Shown here piece by piece: positions 25,901 through 37,098 of a stretch of 64,000 nt of DNA. Within the stretch, counting starts at the first letter, position 1; each line of letters starts with the position of its first letter. A program made the translations under genes and the position numbers. The notes below the pieces were generated by a model that saw only the letters and a list, made by a program, of their open reading frames with translations, had not been told where the DNA came from and did no database searches. The DNA lies in the NCBI GenBank assembly GCA_903813345.2, contig CAIIXF020000006.1, positions 14,636,348-14,700,347 of the forward strand. The letters are read 5' to 3'. The stretch is from Owenia fusiformis. Taxonomy: Eukaryota; Annelida; Polychaeta; Sabellida; Oweniidae.

Positions 25901-28900
25901 TATCATTAGGGTCTGGTACACGATCGCCGCACCTGCCAAGTGGACCCTGTATCATTAGGGTCTGGTACACGATCGCCGCTCCTGCCAAGTGAACCCTATA
26001 TCATTAGGGTCTGGTACGCGAATTCCGCACCTGCCAAGTGGACCCTATATCATTAGGGTCTGGTACACGATCGCCGCTCCTGCCAAGGTGACCCTGTATC
26101 ATTAGGGTCTGGTACACGATCGCCGCTCCTGCCAAGGTGACCCTGTATCATTAGGGTCTGGTACGCGAATTCCGCACCTGCCAAGTGGACCCTGTATCAT
26201 TAGGGTCTGGTACACGATCACCGCCCCTGCCAAGTGGACCCTGTATCATTAGGGTCTGGTACACGATCGCCGCTCCTGCCAAGTGGACCCTGTATCATTA
26301 GGGTCTGGTACGCGTCCTGTGTCCTCAGTGGGTTGGTCAGGGTTAGGTAATCATTTAAAACCCCATCTGGTTTAATAGGGATGGGGTTGATAATTAGGGT
26401 TAGGGTTAAGGTTACGGTTAACTCATTTCACTTTGCAGGAGCGGCGTTCATGTGCCAGAAGCTACTGATAGCGATCGCTGCTCCTGCCAAGTAGACCCTG
26501 TATCATTAGGGTCTGGTATGCAAATGCCGCTCCTGCCAAGTGGACCCTGTATCATTAGGGTCTGGTACACAATCGCCGCTCCTGCCAAGTGGATCTTGTA
26601 TCATTAGGGTCTGGTACGCGAACGCTGCTCCTGCCAAGTGGACACTGTATCATTAGGGTCTGGTACACGATCGCCGCTCCTGCCAAGTGGACCCTGTATC
26701 ATTAGGGTCTGGTACACGTCCTTTGTCCTCAGTGGGTTGGTCAGGGTTAGGTAATCATTTAAAACCCCATCTGGTTTAATAGGGATGGGGTTGGTAATTA
26801 GGGTTAGGGTTAAGGTTACGGTTAACTCATTTCACTTTGCAGGAGCGGCGTTCATGTGCCAGACCCTACTGATAGCGATCGCTGCTCCTGCCAAGTAGAC
26901 CCTGTATCATTAGGGTCTGGTATGCAAACGCCGCTCCTGCCAAGTGGACCCTGTATCATAAGGGTCTGGTACGCAATCGCCGCTTCTGCCAAGTGGATCT
27001 TGTATCTAGTACGTGATTGCCGCTCCTGCCAATTTGACCCTGTATTATTAGGGTCTAGTATGCGTCTTGTGTCCTCAGTGGTTAGGTCAGGGTTAGGTAA
27101 TCGTTTAAAACCCCATCTGGTTTGATAGGGTTGGGGTTGGTAATTAGGGTTAGGGTTAAGGTAAGAATTAATTTTTTTTATTATCTATTGACACAGAAGT
27201 TTATTGTATTTATGTAATTCATTTTTTTTATTTATTTCATATTTTTGACACACAAATCATGGTCTTAGGGTTACGTTACAGTTAAGGTTAGGGTTAAATT
27301 CATTATTTGGTGTCAAATTCATTTTTTGGATTTTTTTTACTCCCAAGTTTATTGTATTTATGGAATTCATTTCTTTATTTTTTTGACACACATATTCATG
27401 GTCTTTTTGGGATGTTTTGACACAGTTTCGTGGTCTTGATGGAATTCATCTTTTTGATTGTTTTGATATTGCACAAGTTCTGGATATACCTCGTTGAGAA
27501 AACATGCAGTCTTCACTATTTTCCTTATTTTAAAGTCCCCGTGTTAAGTTTGAAAATATCTTTTTATCATTCATTTACTATTTGTCGTGACTTTAAAAGT
27601 TATTTTAGAGATTTTTTGAAAAAAGTTGTAAGCTTTTTTTTCTCACTTCAATGTTTTAGCATATCGAAAATATTTTGCACCCTAAGTCAGATCTGCCAAC
27701 CTGAAATTGGTTTTGAACGAGGTCATGGTGACTTATACTTGATTCTGTGATATGAAGAATAGGTTTTAGTTAAATGAATAAGGAAAACAAAAGAATATGA
27801 CAAAAATTAATGAGTAATAAGGCTGATTATTTGACAAGTTGGCCCTGAACAAGTATTATGAGGGTTCCTTTGCTCGCTCAGTTTTTACAGAAAAATACCT
27901 ATATTTCCTTAAAAGAAAGAAGTCCAATAATCATAATAATTATTTTAAAATGCTGTAGATTTAGCTCAAACACGGTAGATTAAGGGAGATTTCAGTCAAA
28001 AATACGGGAGGTTATTACGGCCATTTTCACGGGAAAAAATGGATTCAAAAAAATTAAGGTACATTTTAGTAGAAGTACGGTACGGGAATTAACAGTAGTT
28101 TAACGGGTTAAAACGGTATGGGAGTTTTGTTATATTTACGGGAAAACAAAATATTTTTTCTCGCCTATTTTTGAACCAATTTTCTTAATTTTTCCCCAAA
28201 ATCATGTGAGGATGAATGCTATGCATTGGTGTGAATTATCGCTTATTAGAATGTATGTTGCTAACTGTAATATCTAAATATACAGATTTTCAATTCTGCA
28301 TGAATACAGTTATATTCTTATTTCTACTTATTCAAGAATTCAAGATGTTTCTGAGCAGGGAGCCTACATAGTGAACTAATTGACACTCAGATTAGAACAT
28401 TAGTACAAGGATACTATTATGTTCACATGTGTTTAGAATTGTGTTAGAATTGTATATGATACAGTGATATGCTGTTCATAGCTTTGTAATATTAACAAGT
28501 TAATGAACTTTACTGGACAATTATTCCATAATAAAATCATCTCTCTACATAATAATTTATTCTCTGCAATCTATTTTTGTTTTATGAGAACATAGTTAGT
28601 AATCTATTATTATCATATTGAAAATTTTTACATGTTTTAAGTCGCAGTGAATTCTAAGAAATAATGCAAAGGCAAAGTCAAATCGCTCATGGAATTCTTT
28701 AAAAACAGCCCCCCGCTTCCATCCCTGGCAAAAGCTGAATACTGGCCTGAGAGTGGCAGAATACTAATGTAGTCAGTGTAGTTAGTGTAGTTAGTGGTCA
28801 GCTAACCTAGAATATTGTAGAGGATGATTTCTTCATATGCTTACTACAAAGCTCAAACTTATATATTGTTTATTGTTTCTTTTATTCCCGAAAATTAATC

Positions 28901-31900
28901 GGAGCAACAAACATAATAATTACAATACAGTTACTTTATACAATAGAGATGTATAGTTTAAACTTTGCAAGATGCTACTCGGACATGCAACATGGCAGCA
29001 TGTCACTTGCTAACTTGGTCCACATGTTGCACATGCGAGATGTATAGTTTAAACTTGGCAAGATGCTATTCGAACATGCAACATGGTAGCATGTCACTTG
29101 CTAACTTGGTCCACATGCTGCACATGCGAGTTGTATAGTTTAAACTTGGCAAGATGCTATTCGAACATGCAACATGGTAGCATGTCACTTGCTAACTTGG
29201 TCCACATGCTGCACATGCGAGATGTGTAGTTGAAACTTGGCAAGATGCTACTCGGACATGCAACATGGCAGCATGTCACTTGCTAACTTGGTCCACATGT
29301 TGCACATGCGAGATGTATAGTTTTAACTTGGCAAGATGCTATTTGAACATGCAACATGGTAGCATGTCACTTGCTAACTTGGTCCACATGCTGCACATGC
29401 GAGTTGTATAGTTTAAACTTGGCAAGATGCTATCTGTACATGCAACATGGTACCATGTCACTTGGCAACTTGGTCGACATGCTGCACATGCGAGTTGTAT
29501 AGTTTAAACTTGGCAAGATGCTATCTGTACATGCAACATGGTACCATGTCACTTGGCAACTTGGTCCACATGCTGCACATGCAAGTTGTATAGTTTAAAC
29601 CTGGCAAGATGCTATCTGTACATGCAACATGGTACCATGTCACTTGGCAACTTGGTCCACATGCTGCACATGCGAGTTGTATAGTTTAAACTTGGCAAGA
29701 TGATATTTGAACATGCAACATGGCAGCATGTCACTTGCTAACTTGGTCCACATGCTGCACATGCGAGTTGTAAAGTTTAAACTTGGCAAGATGCTATCTG
29801 TACATGCAACATGGCACCATGTCACTTGCTAACTTGGTCCACATGCAGCACATGCGACTTGTATAGTTTAAACTTGGCAAGATGCTATTTGAACATGCAA
29901 CATGGTACCATGTCACTTGCTAACTTGGTCCACATGCTGCACATGCAAGGTTTATCATTGAGACTTTGATAAATTTAAATATGGGACATGGCAGCATGTG
30001 ACTTGTAACTTGGTCCACATGCTGCACATGCGAGTTGTAAAGTTTAAACTTGGCAAGATGCTATCTGTACATGCAACATGTCACCATGTCACTTGCTAAC
30101 TTGGTCCACATGCTGCACATGCGAGTTGTAAAGTTTAAACTTGGCAAGATGCTATCTGTACATGCAACATGGCACCATATCACTTGCTAACTTGGTCCAC
30201 ATGCAGCACATGCGACTTGTATAGTTTAAACTTGGCAAGATGCTATTTGAACATGCAACATGGTACCATGTCACTTGCTAACTTGGTCCACATGCTGCAC
30301 ATGCAAGGTTTATCATTGAGACTTTGATAAATTTAAATATGGGACATGGCAGCATGTGACTTGTAACTTGGTCCACATGCTGGGCAACGTGTATACCTCG
30401 TACTTGGCAAGATGCTAATTGTACTTGGTGCACATGGCATGTAGTACCCCGGTGGCCTTAGCTGGATAATCAAGGCGGTTTAATGAATCTGCTTTCACAC
30501 TGTTGATGTTGTTAAATAGCACCTTTAGATTATTATCTGGTCCTGGCTATTATAGAATCATTTTTAGTCAGCACATGATCGTAAGCTTATAATAATTACT
30601 GTCACATTTAATGTCTCTTTACTAGAATGAACCATAAAACTGTCATTCTGTTGTTGTCTTCATTTTGAAGTAGAAACTAATTTGTTAGAGGACGAGTTCA
30701 TTCTGGTAAAAAGACATTAAAAGTGACAATAATAGCTTGTGCAAGCTGAAAAAGGTTCAAATAATAGATACCCAGTTTTTAGATACCCAGTTTTTAGGTA
30801 CCCACTTTTTCAACATGGTATGGGGTATCTAGCTTTATTCCCACATGCAGGATTTAATACCCAGTACCCTGTATCCAGTTTTTTCTACAAACCCAAAAAA
30901 ATTCTAAAATGGAAACAATTCTTGCCAAGAGTTCTTGTAAGGATCTTGCTAGACCTGATTTTTCCTTTAGGGCCTACCTTGCTATGGCAAAAATGGTAAT
31001 CATATTCATTGTTGCATTGATACTTCAGGTAATCAACATCATTTGCCAGTCCAATAGAAGAGTTGACCAACAGAATTAGGCAGGCAATAGACACCATCAC
31101 AATTGACAAGACCATAAATGCGATGATCTACAAAATAAAAGAAATGTGTCCAAATATGTGACTACTAGTGTTCAAATACCAAGTATCAAATCCTCATCTT
31201 TATGTTATGTTTATGTCTTATTTTAAAATACACAAACAGAGATATTATATTAGCTGTTTTGAAGGTTGCTTACCAAACATTTTGATTTTGATCTGCCTGC
31301 AGCAATGCCAAATGATCCAGTCAGTATAAAGAACTACAATTATATAAATAAATTGTTAACAAATGAGAGATAACATTGTTGAATTAACTGAAGCATTCAG
31401 TCCTCAGAAAAAGTGTTCCTATGAGCTTAACTTGAACAGGAGATGTACACAACTGTCTGCAAATAGATTTAATCTACAGGGTGACCCCAAAAACTGAACA
31501 CTCCAAAAATGAAATAATTTCTTAATACACATGTAATCTTCATTTTTCATGTACTGAAACTGCAATCTATGGATGACAATGTGAGGGCAAATATGTTACA
31601 TAGCATTCATTTTTCTTGTTATGGTCAATTAAAAATGTGCCCTTTTGAAAGAAAACAAAATGTAAGGTTTTCATGTCAACCAAAAGTTTACACATCGTTT
31701 GTCTAAACCAATCACATTCATTTACTTCCTTTTTTAAGCTTTTGTGAGTATGGTGATTGAGATCATTAATGAGGAAGTGTCCCAGCAACCTTTAAGCCAT
31801 CTTTAGGTATGGCTGCACCTTCTGAGTGATACCTTGGAACTGCATTCACTGCAATCATACACTGTACTTCAGGCCTGTCAACTTGGGAACACATAACATG

Positions 31901-33892
31901 AGTGACTTGGAAATGTTGAACACCTCCCCTCAAAATGTGGACACCTTGGTCCAAATCTGAACACCTTGATCCACATTTTGAACACCTTGGTTTAAATTTT
32001 ATTACACCTTACCAAATTTTGAACACCTCAAATTTTTCGCGCTCGCTACGCTCGCGTTTCAAACATCCATCAACGGGGGGGGGGGAGGGGTTTTCAACAG
32101 AAAGATTTTTGCTTGACAATTACCAGGTAAAATGCGTATTTGCGTGACATTTTCTGTCACGCAAAAATAACTGGCGTGACTTCAAATTCTTGATATCGTA
32201 TTATCATCCATAGATTCTGTTTTCTTTATTTCATGATAATAAGTCATACAATTCAGTAGTACAGGGCCTACACGTAGGCATTTTTGGCCCTGTTAAAATT
32301 AACGATATAACAATACAAATTAATATAAAACATGTTTGGATAAGAAAATAATCAGTTAAACTTGAAGACAGGGTCGAGGAAGGTACATAAATATGAGTTT
32401 TGAATTGTGAGTATGACTTCCATGAAGATAGCAAGTAGAAAATCAGCTGTGTTCAATAACCTTTTTATTTGTAATGGGGTCTAGAGAGGGATCAGCAAAA
32501 AGTAAAAGATCTACCCTGTCTTCTATGACATTATGACATAATTAAAGGATGGCCCCCCTAAGTTCTCTGTGGAAGTTGAGTCTTAAATTATTAAAAAGAG
32601 GGCATTGGAGCTAAAGGTGTTTGGTTGATTCAGAAGATTGACCACATTTACATATGGCATTTGTGTAAATAGGTGTTGCCTAAAAATTATTGTTTTATTT
32701 AGAACAATTTCCTCTTCTCTGTTAAGGTTTAATTTTGGTGAAGTAATTTCCTTCTTTTTACCGTTTAAAAAAGTTCTAATTTGATATTTAAAAGAGTTGC
32801 GTGACCGTGCTAGTTTGAGCTCACCAGGTAACTAATTCCATAACTTAATACAAGATAATTAGGCTGTGAATTTTCTTAATTTAGTTGATGCTTCAGGTAG
32901 GATCATGAAGCTATTTGTGCGTCGCAGTCTAGGATCATTTACTTGATTCCTATGCTGTTCAAAAACATTTGAGACATAGGATGGAATTTTGTAATTTGTT
33001 GCAAGGTCAAACATAAAAAACAATTTTTTCCTTCCTTCGATCAGATCAAGTTCTCCAACCCAGACGTGTCATAACTTTCTCCGAATTTGAGCCTTGGATA
33101 TCTAAGCTTGATAAGAGGTTTAGCTTTGCGCTGTCAGAAATAATATTGCCATATTCAAGATGTGGGAGGATGAACGCCATATAAATAGTTTGCAAATGCT
33201 TCGATCTTACAGAAAATTTGAGTGCCTTAATGGATTTAATTTTTTATTCCATCTAGTAATTACAGAGTTAATATGTTCTTCAAATGTAAGGTTTCTGTCT
33301 AAAATAATGCCTAAATGTTTATGGATGTTAACAAGAGGTTATATCTGCTTAATGTTCACAGTTACTGGATTAGGTATTTGGGATAGGTATTTTAGAAATT
33401 ATCACACTTTTAGATGGATCTGTTTTTGGGTCACCCTGTAGACAAATAGATTAGAATACTGCATATCTAATATGTGAACATTTGTAATGCCTTAAAAGAT
33501 TTCCTAATGGAACATTTTTTGAAAAACAATAATTGGACAAGTGCATTTGGTTTCAACCACCGAAAATTGCATAATACAATTGTATCAGGAGATATCAAAC
33601 TAAGGAGAGTTGAGTGTGGCTAGTTAGTAACATTCAATATATTTACTATACTTACCAACAGCCCGCACCAGATTCCTGTACCAATGTCATACACTGTTCC
33701 ATATAAACCAATAGCTGCACCCCCAAGAGCAATAGATAGAACCCCAAACCCAATCATCAAGGATCCAATCCTGATTGATGCTCTTCCATTGAATCGTTCA
33801 ACTCTGCCACTTGGATTTGGGGGTTGAATGGTGTAAATAACTTGCTGCTGAGGCTGATAGACACCTTCTTGTGACTGGGCCTGGTTCTGCAT
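19992..33892 (-). CDS. MS4A/CD20-like four-span membrane protein, copy B (exon 5 missing)
   Basis: Tandem paralogue of copy A. Exons on minus: 33892-33656, 31333-31274, 31127-30978, 20726-20607 and 20124-19992. The four membrane spans and the CCKAVCCC cluster are intact, and exon 4 has one extra Gly codon. The counterpart of copy-A exon 5 (Gln-rich tail) is not found between 20.13 and 20.60 kb. The last exon is one base shorter at its 5' edge and ends PPPQNTEKKKL, so the PPxY tyrosine is lost. Joining exon 4 directly to the last exon shifts frame and stops after about 22 codons, so a working C-tail needs an unseen exon of 3n+2 bases. The third intron is expanded to about 10 kb by transposons. 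It may be a diverged gene or early pseudogene. Confidence 0.65.
20478..20511. repeat. Perfect 34-bp palindrome
   Basis: CTGAGACTAACATAAAA is followed directly by its exact inverse complement with no spacer. It lies between the last two exons of MS4A-like copy B and has no counterpart in copy A. Confidence 0.9.
21330..23645. other. Copy-B-specific intron sequence
   Basis: Homology to copy A intron 3 ends at about 21330 (TAAAATATTGG) and resumes at about 30547 (CTATTATAGAATCA). This first part is AT-rich and, apart from the possible small gene at 22793, shows no recognised element or long ORF. Confidence 0.5.
22793..23045 (+). CDS. Possible two-exon small protein (49 aa), unrecognised
   Basis: ATGGCGGACATGCGG starts a 35-base exon ending at a good donor (GTAAGT at 22828). 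An acceptor at 22930 (TATCAG) leads to a phase-matched second exon ending TAA at 23045. The predicted product is short and basic, ending GPKKILNNK. The ATGGCGGAC context resembles a real animal start and a YY1-like site. No family is recognised, and it could equally be a transposon-borne 5' exon or chance. It lies inside copy-B intron 3 on the opposite strand. Confidence 0.25.
23646..24106. mobile_element. Pogo-like MITE, 461 bp, TA-flanked
   Basis: The ends are CAGTAAAACCTGT and the complement ACAGGTTTTACTG, each followed inward by a CTAATCCGA-type block. TA flanks both sides (23644-23645 and 24107-24108). No ORF. This is typical of deleted pogo/Tc1-mariner elements. Confidence 0.75.
24183..24345. 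repeat. Dispersed repeat with TGTCACGC hairpin
   Basis: It begins AGGCCTGTCAACT and contains a stem of GTCACGCCAGTTATTT...GCGTGACA and TGTCACGCAAATACGC. The same modules, with the hairpin half inverted, occur at 31873-32190. It abuts the LINE endonuclease fragment. Confidence 0.6.
25680..27110 (+). repeat. 49-bp tandem array with telomere-like spacers
   Basis: About 20 copies of a 49-bp unit containing GCTCCTGCCAAGTGGACCCT and TCATTAGGGTCTGGTAC. The variable core alternates between ACGATCGCC and GCGAATTCC forms. The array is broken three times by a block of about 150 bp that includes TTAGGGTTAGGGTTAAGG and AAAACCCCATCTGG. In two of the blocks the unit partly inverts (GCAGGAGCGGCG). Confidence 0.85.
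27111..28960. other. AT-rich interior of the hAT-like element
   Basis: 27.17-27.45 kb holds imperfect repeats of TTTTTGACACA and GGAATTCATTTTTT words. The remaining 1.5 kb shows no convincing gene. A 106-codon open frame near 27.43 kb is composed mostly of Phe, Leu and Ile from AT-rich sequence and resembles no family I know. Confidence 0.5.
28965..30420 (+). repeat. 91-bp tandem array, about 15 copies
   Basis: Units of 91 bp contain TTTAAACTTGGCAAGATGCT, CATGCAACATGG and CTTGGTCCACATGCTGCACA. Two longer, diverged units with TTTATCATTGAGACTTTGAT recur at about 29.95 and 30.31 kb, implying block duplication. Related inverted words at 24.83-25.40 kb mark the other end of the element. Confidence 0.85.
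31873..32190. repeat. Dispersed CACGC-hairpin repeat in copy-B intron 1
   Basis: It starts AGGCCTGTCAACT and ends with the inverted form of the 24183-24345 hairpin (TGACATTTTCTGTCACGCAA). It also has three ACACCTTGG-type direct repeats and an 11-G run near 32.08 kb. It replaces a different 680-bp segment at the same place in copy A. Confidence 0.55.
32190..33430 (-). pseudogene. LINE reverse-transcriptase 3' remnant, copy B
   Basis: Minus-strand homologue of the remnant at 11300-13940 with the same frameshifts, but lacking the Harbinger-like and GTTCGTTGGGAT insertions. It provides the pre-insertion sequence for both. The shared position in intron 1 dates it before the gene duplication. Confidence 0.75.
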
Positions 33893-33914
33893 GTTTACTC
33901 CCTAAGATTACAAT

Positions 33915-34035
33915 AACTCCCTTGATTCATGGCAACAATGGGCAGTTTTCTTGATTCATAGCAACAATGGGAAGTTTTCTTGATTCATGGCAACAATGGG
34001 CAGTTTACTTGATTCATGGCAACTATGGGCAGTTT
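33915..34035. repeat. Minisatellite upstream of MS4A-like copy B
   Basis: About four copies of the 29-31 bp unit CAACAATGGGCAGTTTTCTT, orthologous in position to 15160-15365. Confidence 0.75.
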
Positions 34036-35021
34036 GAGTTGTATACTACTCAGTTGAACTCCTTTCTTGGTGCAATATAGTGAACCAGGAAGATTTCATT
34101 TGATGTTCTAAGGCATCATTTTTCAAATAAGAACTTAACTAACTAAATATTCTGATGATAGATTAAATAAAACAAGACTTAAAATTATGAAAATATCATC
34201 AATACAAGAGGATTGAATGCTACAAAAACAAATAGACCAAACTAAAAAAGAATAATTACATGCTTACCTCCTGTTATTCTCCCAGACAAAAACTTACGAA
34301 ATACTTATGAAATACTTACTGTTGTTAACATTGAAGTTATCCTGACATCTCTTAAAGCTTATCTTTGTATCATAGGTACTGTAGTTAGTGCATTTTATTG
34401 CTTTCCAGTCATTCCAGGCATTTAATAAAAAGGAATTAATAAAGACTTGGTCTTCTCAAGTCAGAAAGAATTGTGGTAAAGGGAAGAGGTTTTAAAATGA
34501 TGGAAGAGGTTTCGAGATGATAACCTGAGATCAACATCATTAATGTTCTTTGGGGCTTTAAGATGAATTATAAATAAATGTCAGATATATAAAAGGTGTA
34601 GCGGTGCAAATAGGAATTTTTATTTGGTTAACGATTAATACAACTGAACTAACTTCCTTATTGTGTTTTTTTATCAATTTATTTGATGGCATTTACAAAG
34701 CTTTGATGTTCAAAATTCATGAACATATTTCCTGATCAGTGATTACAATAACCACTAGTTTTAGAACATTTCATCCACTGTGCTTAATTTGTGAACTTTG
34801 AACCATCACATGACATTAGCTTTGGGATATCCCAGCATTGTCTAAACGCTCCCTTATTTAGCCTTTTGAAAGTGAGCTTACTTATGTTTTATCTCATAAA
34901 ACTCCTTTCAATATCTATATCTCCTGGATATATAATTGACCAAATCCTTGTTTCATCAATTTGATGCCTTTAATTTGGTTGTGTACACTTATTGTTGGTG
35001 GCTTTCATTGATTTTTTTTTA

Positions 35022-35260
35022 TTATTTAAGTTTTTTCTCTGTATTTTGGGGAGGTGGGCCACCAGCAGCTTGGGTCTGTGGTACATTAGTATTGCATGCA
35101 GATGCTTGTTTTATAGTGGTGTTGTAACCAGGTGCAATGTTGATGGTATGGGCCCTGATAAAAAATTTCTCACACAATTATGTTGTTCTTCACTTGTCAT
35201 TGACCAATAATATGGCCAACTTGTTGCAATGGTTCAGCTGGTGGGTTGGTTGGTGGGTGG
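35022..35260 (-). pseudogene. 3' fragment of a third MS4A-like copy (copy C)
   Basis: 35154-35022 is a last exon almost identical to that of copy B, ending PPPQNTEKKLK. Just upstream on minus (about 35190-35250), a sequence resembling exon 5 (VGHIIGQ) is followed at once by a stop, with no clear splice site. No exon 1-4 counterpart is found above 35.26 kb. The 3' flanks of B and C (about 19790-20160 and 34731-35190) are nearly identical, so C marks the far breakpoint of the tandem duplication. Confidence 0.7.
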
Positions 35261-35554
35261 ATGGGTCTGTCTGTCCATCTGTCAGGCCTGCTGTCAACAA
35301 TGAGCCATTGATCATGAAAAACTATCAACCCAATCTGGGAATTAATCCATTACATAAAAGTCAGTAAAATAAACATGAACAAGTATCCTTTTAAGTTACT
35401 TTTATTTATATTTTCAACTTTTAGATATAAATATCGTTAACATTATACACATACCATTCAATACAATTATATGTGTGTATATAGTATTGTTAAATGTTTT
35501 TTCATTCTCCAAAATTTGGCAACATTGATCGCATTAAATCAAGAGTTTGACATG

Positions 35555-36496
35555 ATACTCTGGGGGCCAGGACACTTAAGAAAGGAGTGGTATCGATATG
35601 GTTAACTTTTTGAACACGCGTTTCTCTTAAACCAGTCATCAAAACATTCTGAAAATTTTACACATCGTCAATTTAATGGTCATCTTTTGGATGGTAATAT
35701 TATAATTTGAAATATATTTATATACTTTTCTCTATATTGTTTTAGAAAACACAAAATACACTTCTTTTGTTCTTGGTATCGTATGTTCGGAATGAAATGA
35801 AACATCTATCCGAACCTTATTGGAACAAAATGACATAAACCCAACGTGTTTAGGTCTCTCAATATTGTAACTGTACAATGGAAAGTTTGGTTGATTTTAA
35901 AAAAGTAGCCTATCTTGTTAATGAAATAAAAGGTTGAACTTAATTTTTATCTATTTTGGGGGGGTTTTGTTTTAAGTTTTTGCATATTTATTGTAAAATC
36001 AACCAAAATTTTCTTTGTATAACTATAATATTGAGTGGTTTTAGAAAATGTTGTATATGCTATTTTGTTCCAACAAGGTTCGGAAAAACATTTTATTTCA
36101 TTCTCAAGAATTGGTAGAAAGGAACAAAAAACAATTGCACTAAAAATCAAAAAAGTTAACAAAAACAGTTATATAAAATATATATAAATAAATTTTGCAT
36201 TAAATTGTTGCCAATCATAGTCAACATTACATAAAGGACAATGTTTTTTTACAGAATGTTTTCAGTAATTGGTTTAAGAGAAAAACATTGTTGTTCATTA
36301 TATCGATACCTATCCTTTGAATATTAGCACAAAGTATGTGCCAAAAGGATCTATTTTTTACTTTTTAGGATATATAAATTTTATAATAGACAATGAGAAG
36401 TGCTGTAAACATCCATGTGGAGAGCTGGGGTAGTGATCCTGAAAGAATAAAAGTGATTCCGTTGATAATTCTGTCCTGTCCTGGCCCCTAGAGTAT
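35555..36496. mobile_element. Foldback element of about 940 bp
   Basis: ATACTCTGGGGGCCAGGACA at the left is matched by the inverse of ATACTCTAGGGGCCAGGACA at the right. Further paired segments run inward: TCTCTTAAACCA near 35.62 kb with TGGTTTAAGAGA near 36.27 kb, and ATCCGAACCTTATTGGAACA near 35.80 kb with its inverse near 36.07 kb. The two halves are an imperfect inverted repeat centred near 35.93 kb. No ORF. Confidence 0.75.
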
Positions 36497-37098
36497 AGAA
36501 GTATTTTGTAATTTCATTAAAACAAATCCCTATTTATGATATTGATCCATTTTATAATACTCTTTTGTTCACTTATATTCTTCTGTTGAAATTTATTATG
36601 CAAAACAATTGGAATACTGAACAATATTTTGGGATTGTGCCATTAACAATTTTGGATGGCATATGGTTGATGTTTTCATTTGATGGATGGCCTGCATCAA
36701 AATTTATATACCAAGTAGCTTTAAGTCGGTTATATGAATGGGTTCATAATTTCAGGCTGTTATTGAATGGTTGAAAGGTATCTCATCCATGTGAATGAAT
36801 GAAGAATTGCCTCTATTTGAGCTATTTTCTCAAATAATGCACTAGACTTATTGTTGAAAGCAAGTGCTCTCAGTTGAGAATTCAAAAATAATCCTGTACC
36901 TGGTTAAAATCAAACTTGAAATTGGAAATTCAGAAAATCTTTAAACATGGATATTTTGACCAATTTTGGAGTGAAAATTATGAACTCAATTGAGAAAACG
37001 TCTCAGGGGTAATGTTATCTTATCAATGTCTCTGCTCTAATACGATGGAGAGGTTGTTGAATGCTCTGATATTTCATCCTATAGAATAGTGTTTGTCT
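36497..37098. other. 3' flank of VPS18
   Basis: AT-rich, no gene seen. A minus-strand AATAAA lies near 36594, about 500 bases past the VPS18 stop, and is a possible polyadenylation signal. Confidence 0.45.

Larger units (their letters stand above)
24810..30464. mobile_element. 5.66-kb hAT-like non-autonomous element
   Basis: It is flanked by perfect 8-bp direct repeats GATAATCA (24802-24809 and 30465-30472). The inverted ends share GGCCACCGGG and then ACATGCCATG; both start with CA. An 8-bp duplication with CA-starting short terminal repeats is the hAT signature. The interior has no transposase ORF. It holds CATGTT/CCAAGT-rich subterminal repeats, a 49-bp array and a 91-bp array. It sits inside a LINE endonuclease ORF in copy-B intron 3. 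Confidence 0.8.
24346..30546 (-). pseudogene. LINE endonuclease-domain fragment split by a hAT-like insertion
   Basis: The lower part (24346-24809, minus) reads VHIVALCETGN and FFYRSPSQSANETRQYF, then ILHPNNGIFINGDFNARNDS, which are APE-type endonuclease motifs of non-LTR retrotransposons. The upper part (30473-30546) reads VLFNNINSVKADSLNRLDY. Removing 24810-30464 and one copy of the 8-bp duplication joins RLDY directly to LKQYVAKEN in frame. Stops and frameshifts elsewhere make it a fossil. Confidence 0.75.
31477..33438. mobile_element. Tc1/mariner-type element with TA flanks, carrying LINE remnant (copy B)
   Basis: The left end is CAGGGTGACCCCAAAAACTG and the right end is the complement of CAGGGTGACCCAAAAACAGA, flanked by TA on both sides. 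It encloses 1.96 kb including the LINE reverse-transcriptase fragment and a CACGC hairpin repeat. Its degraded homologue in copy A is at 10187-13990. Confidence 0.6.

Noticed and set aside
26700-27170. True telomere end
   Set aside because: Only a few TTAGGG-like words, embedded in an internal satellite with unique sequence on both sides.
28965-30420. Possible CRISPR-like or centromeric array
   Set aside because: It is a head-to-tail 91-bp satellite inside a transposon with clear ends, too small to call centromeric.
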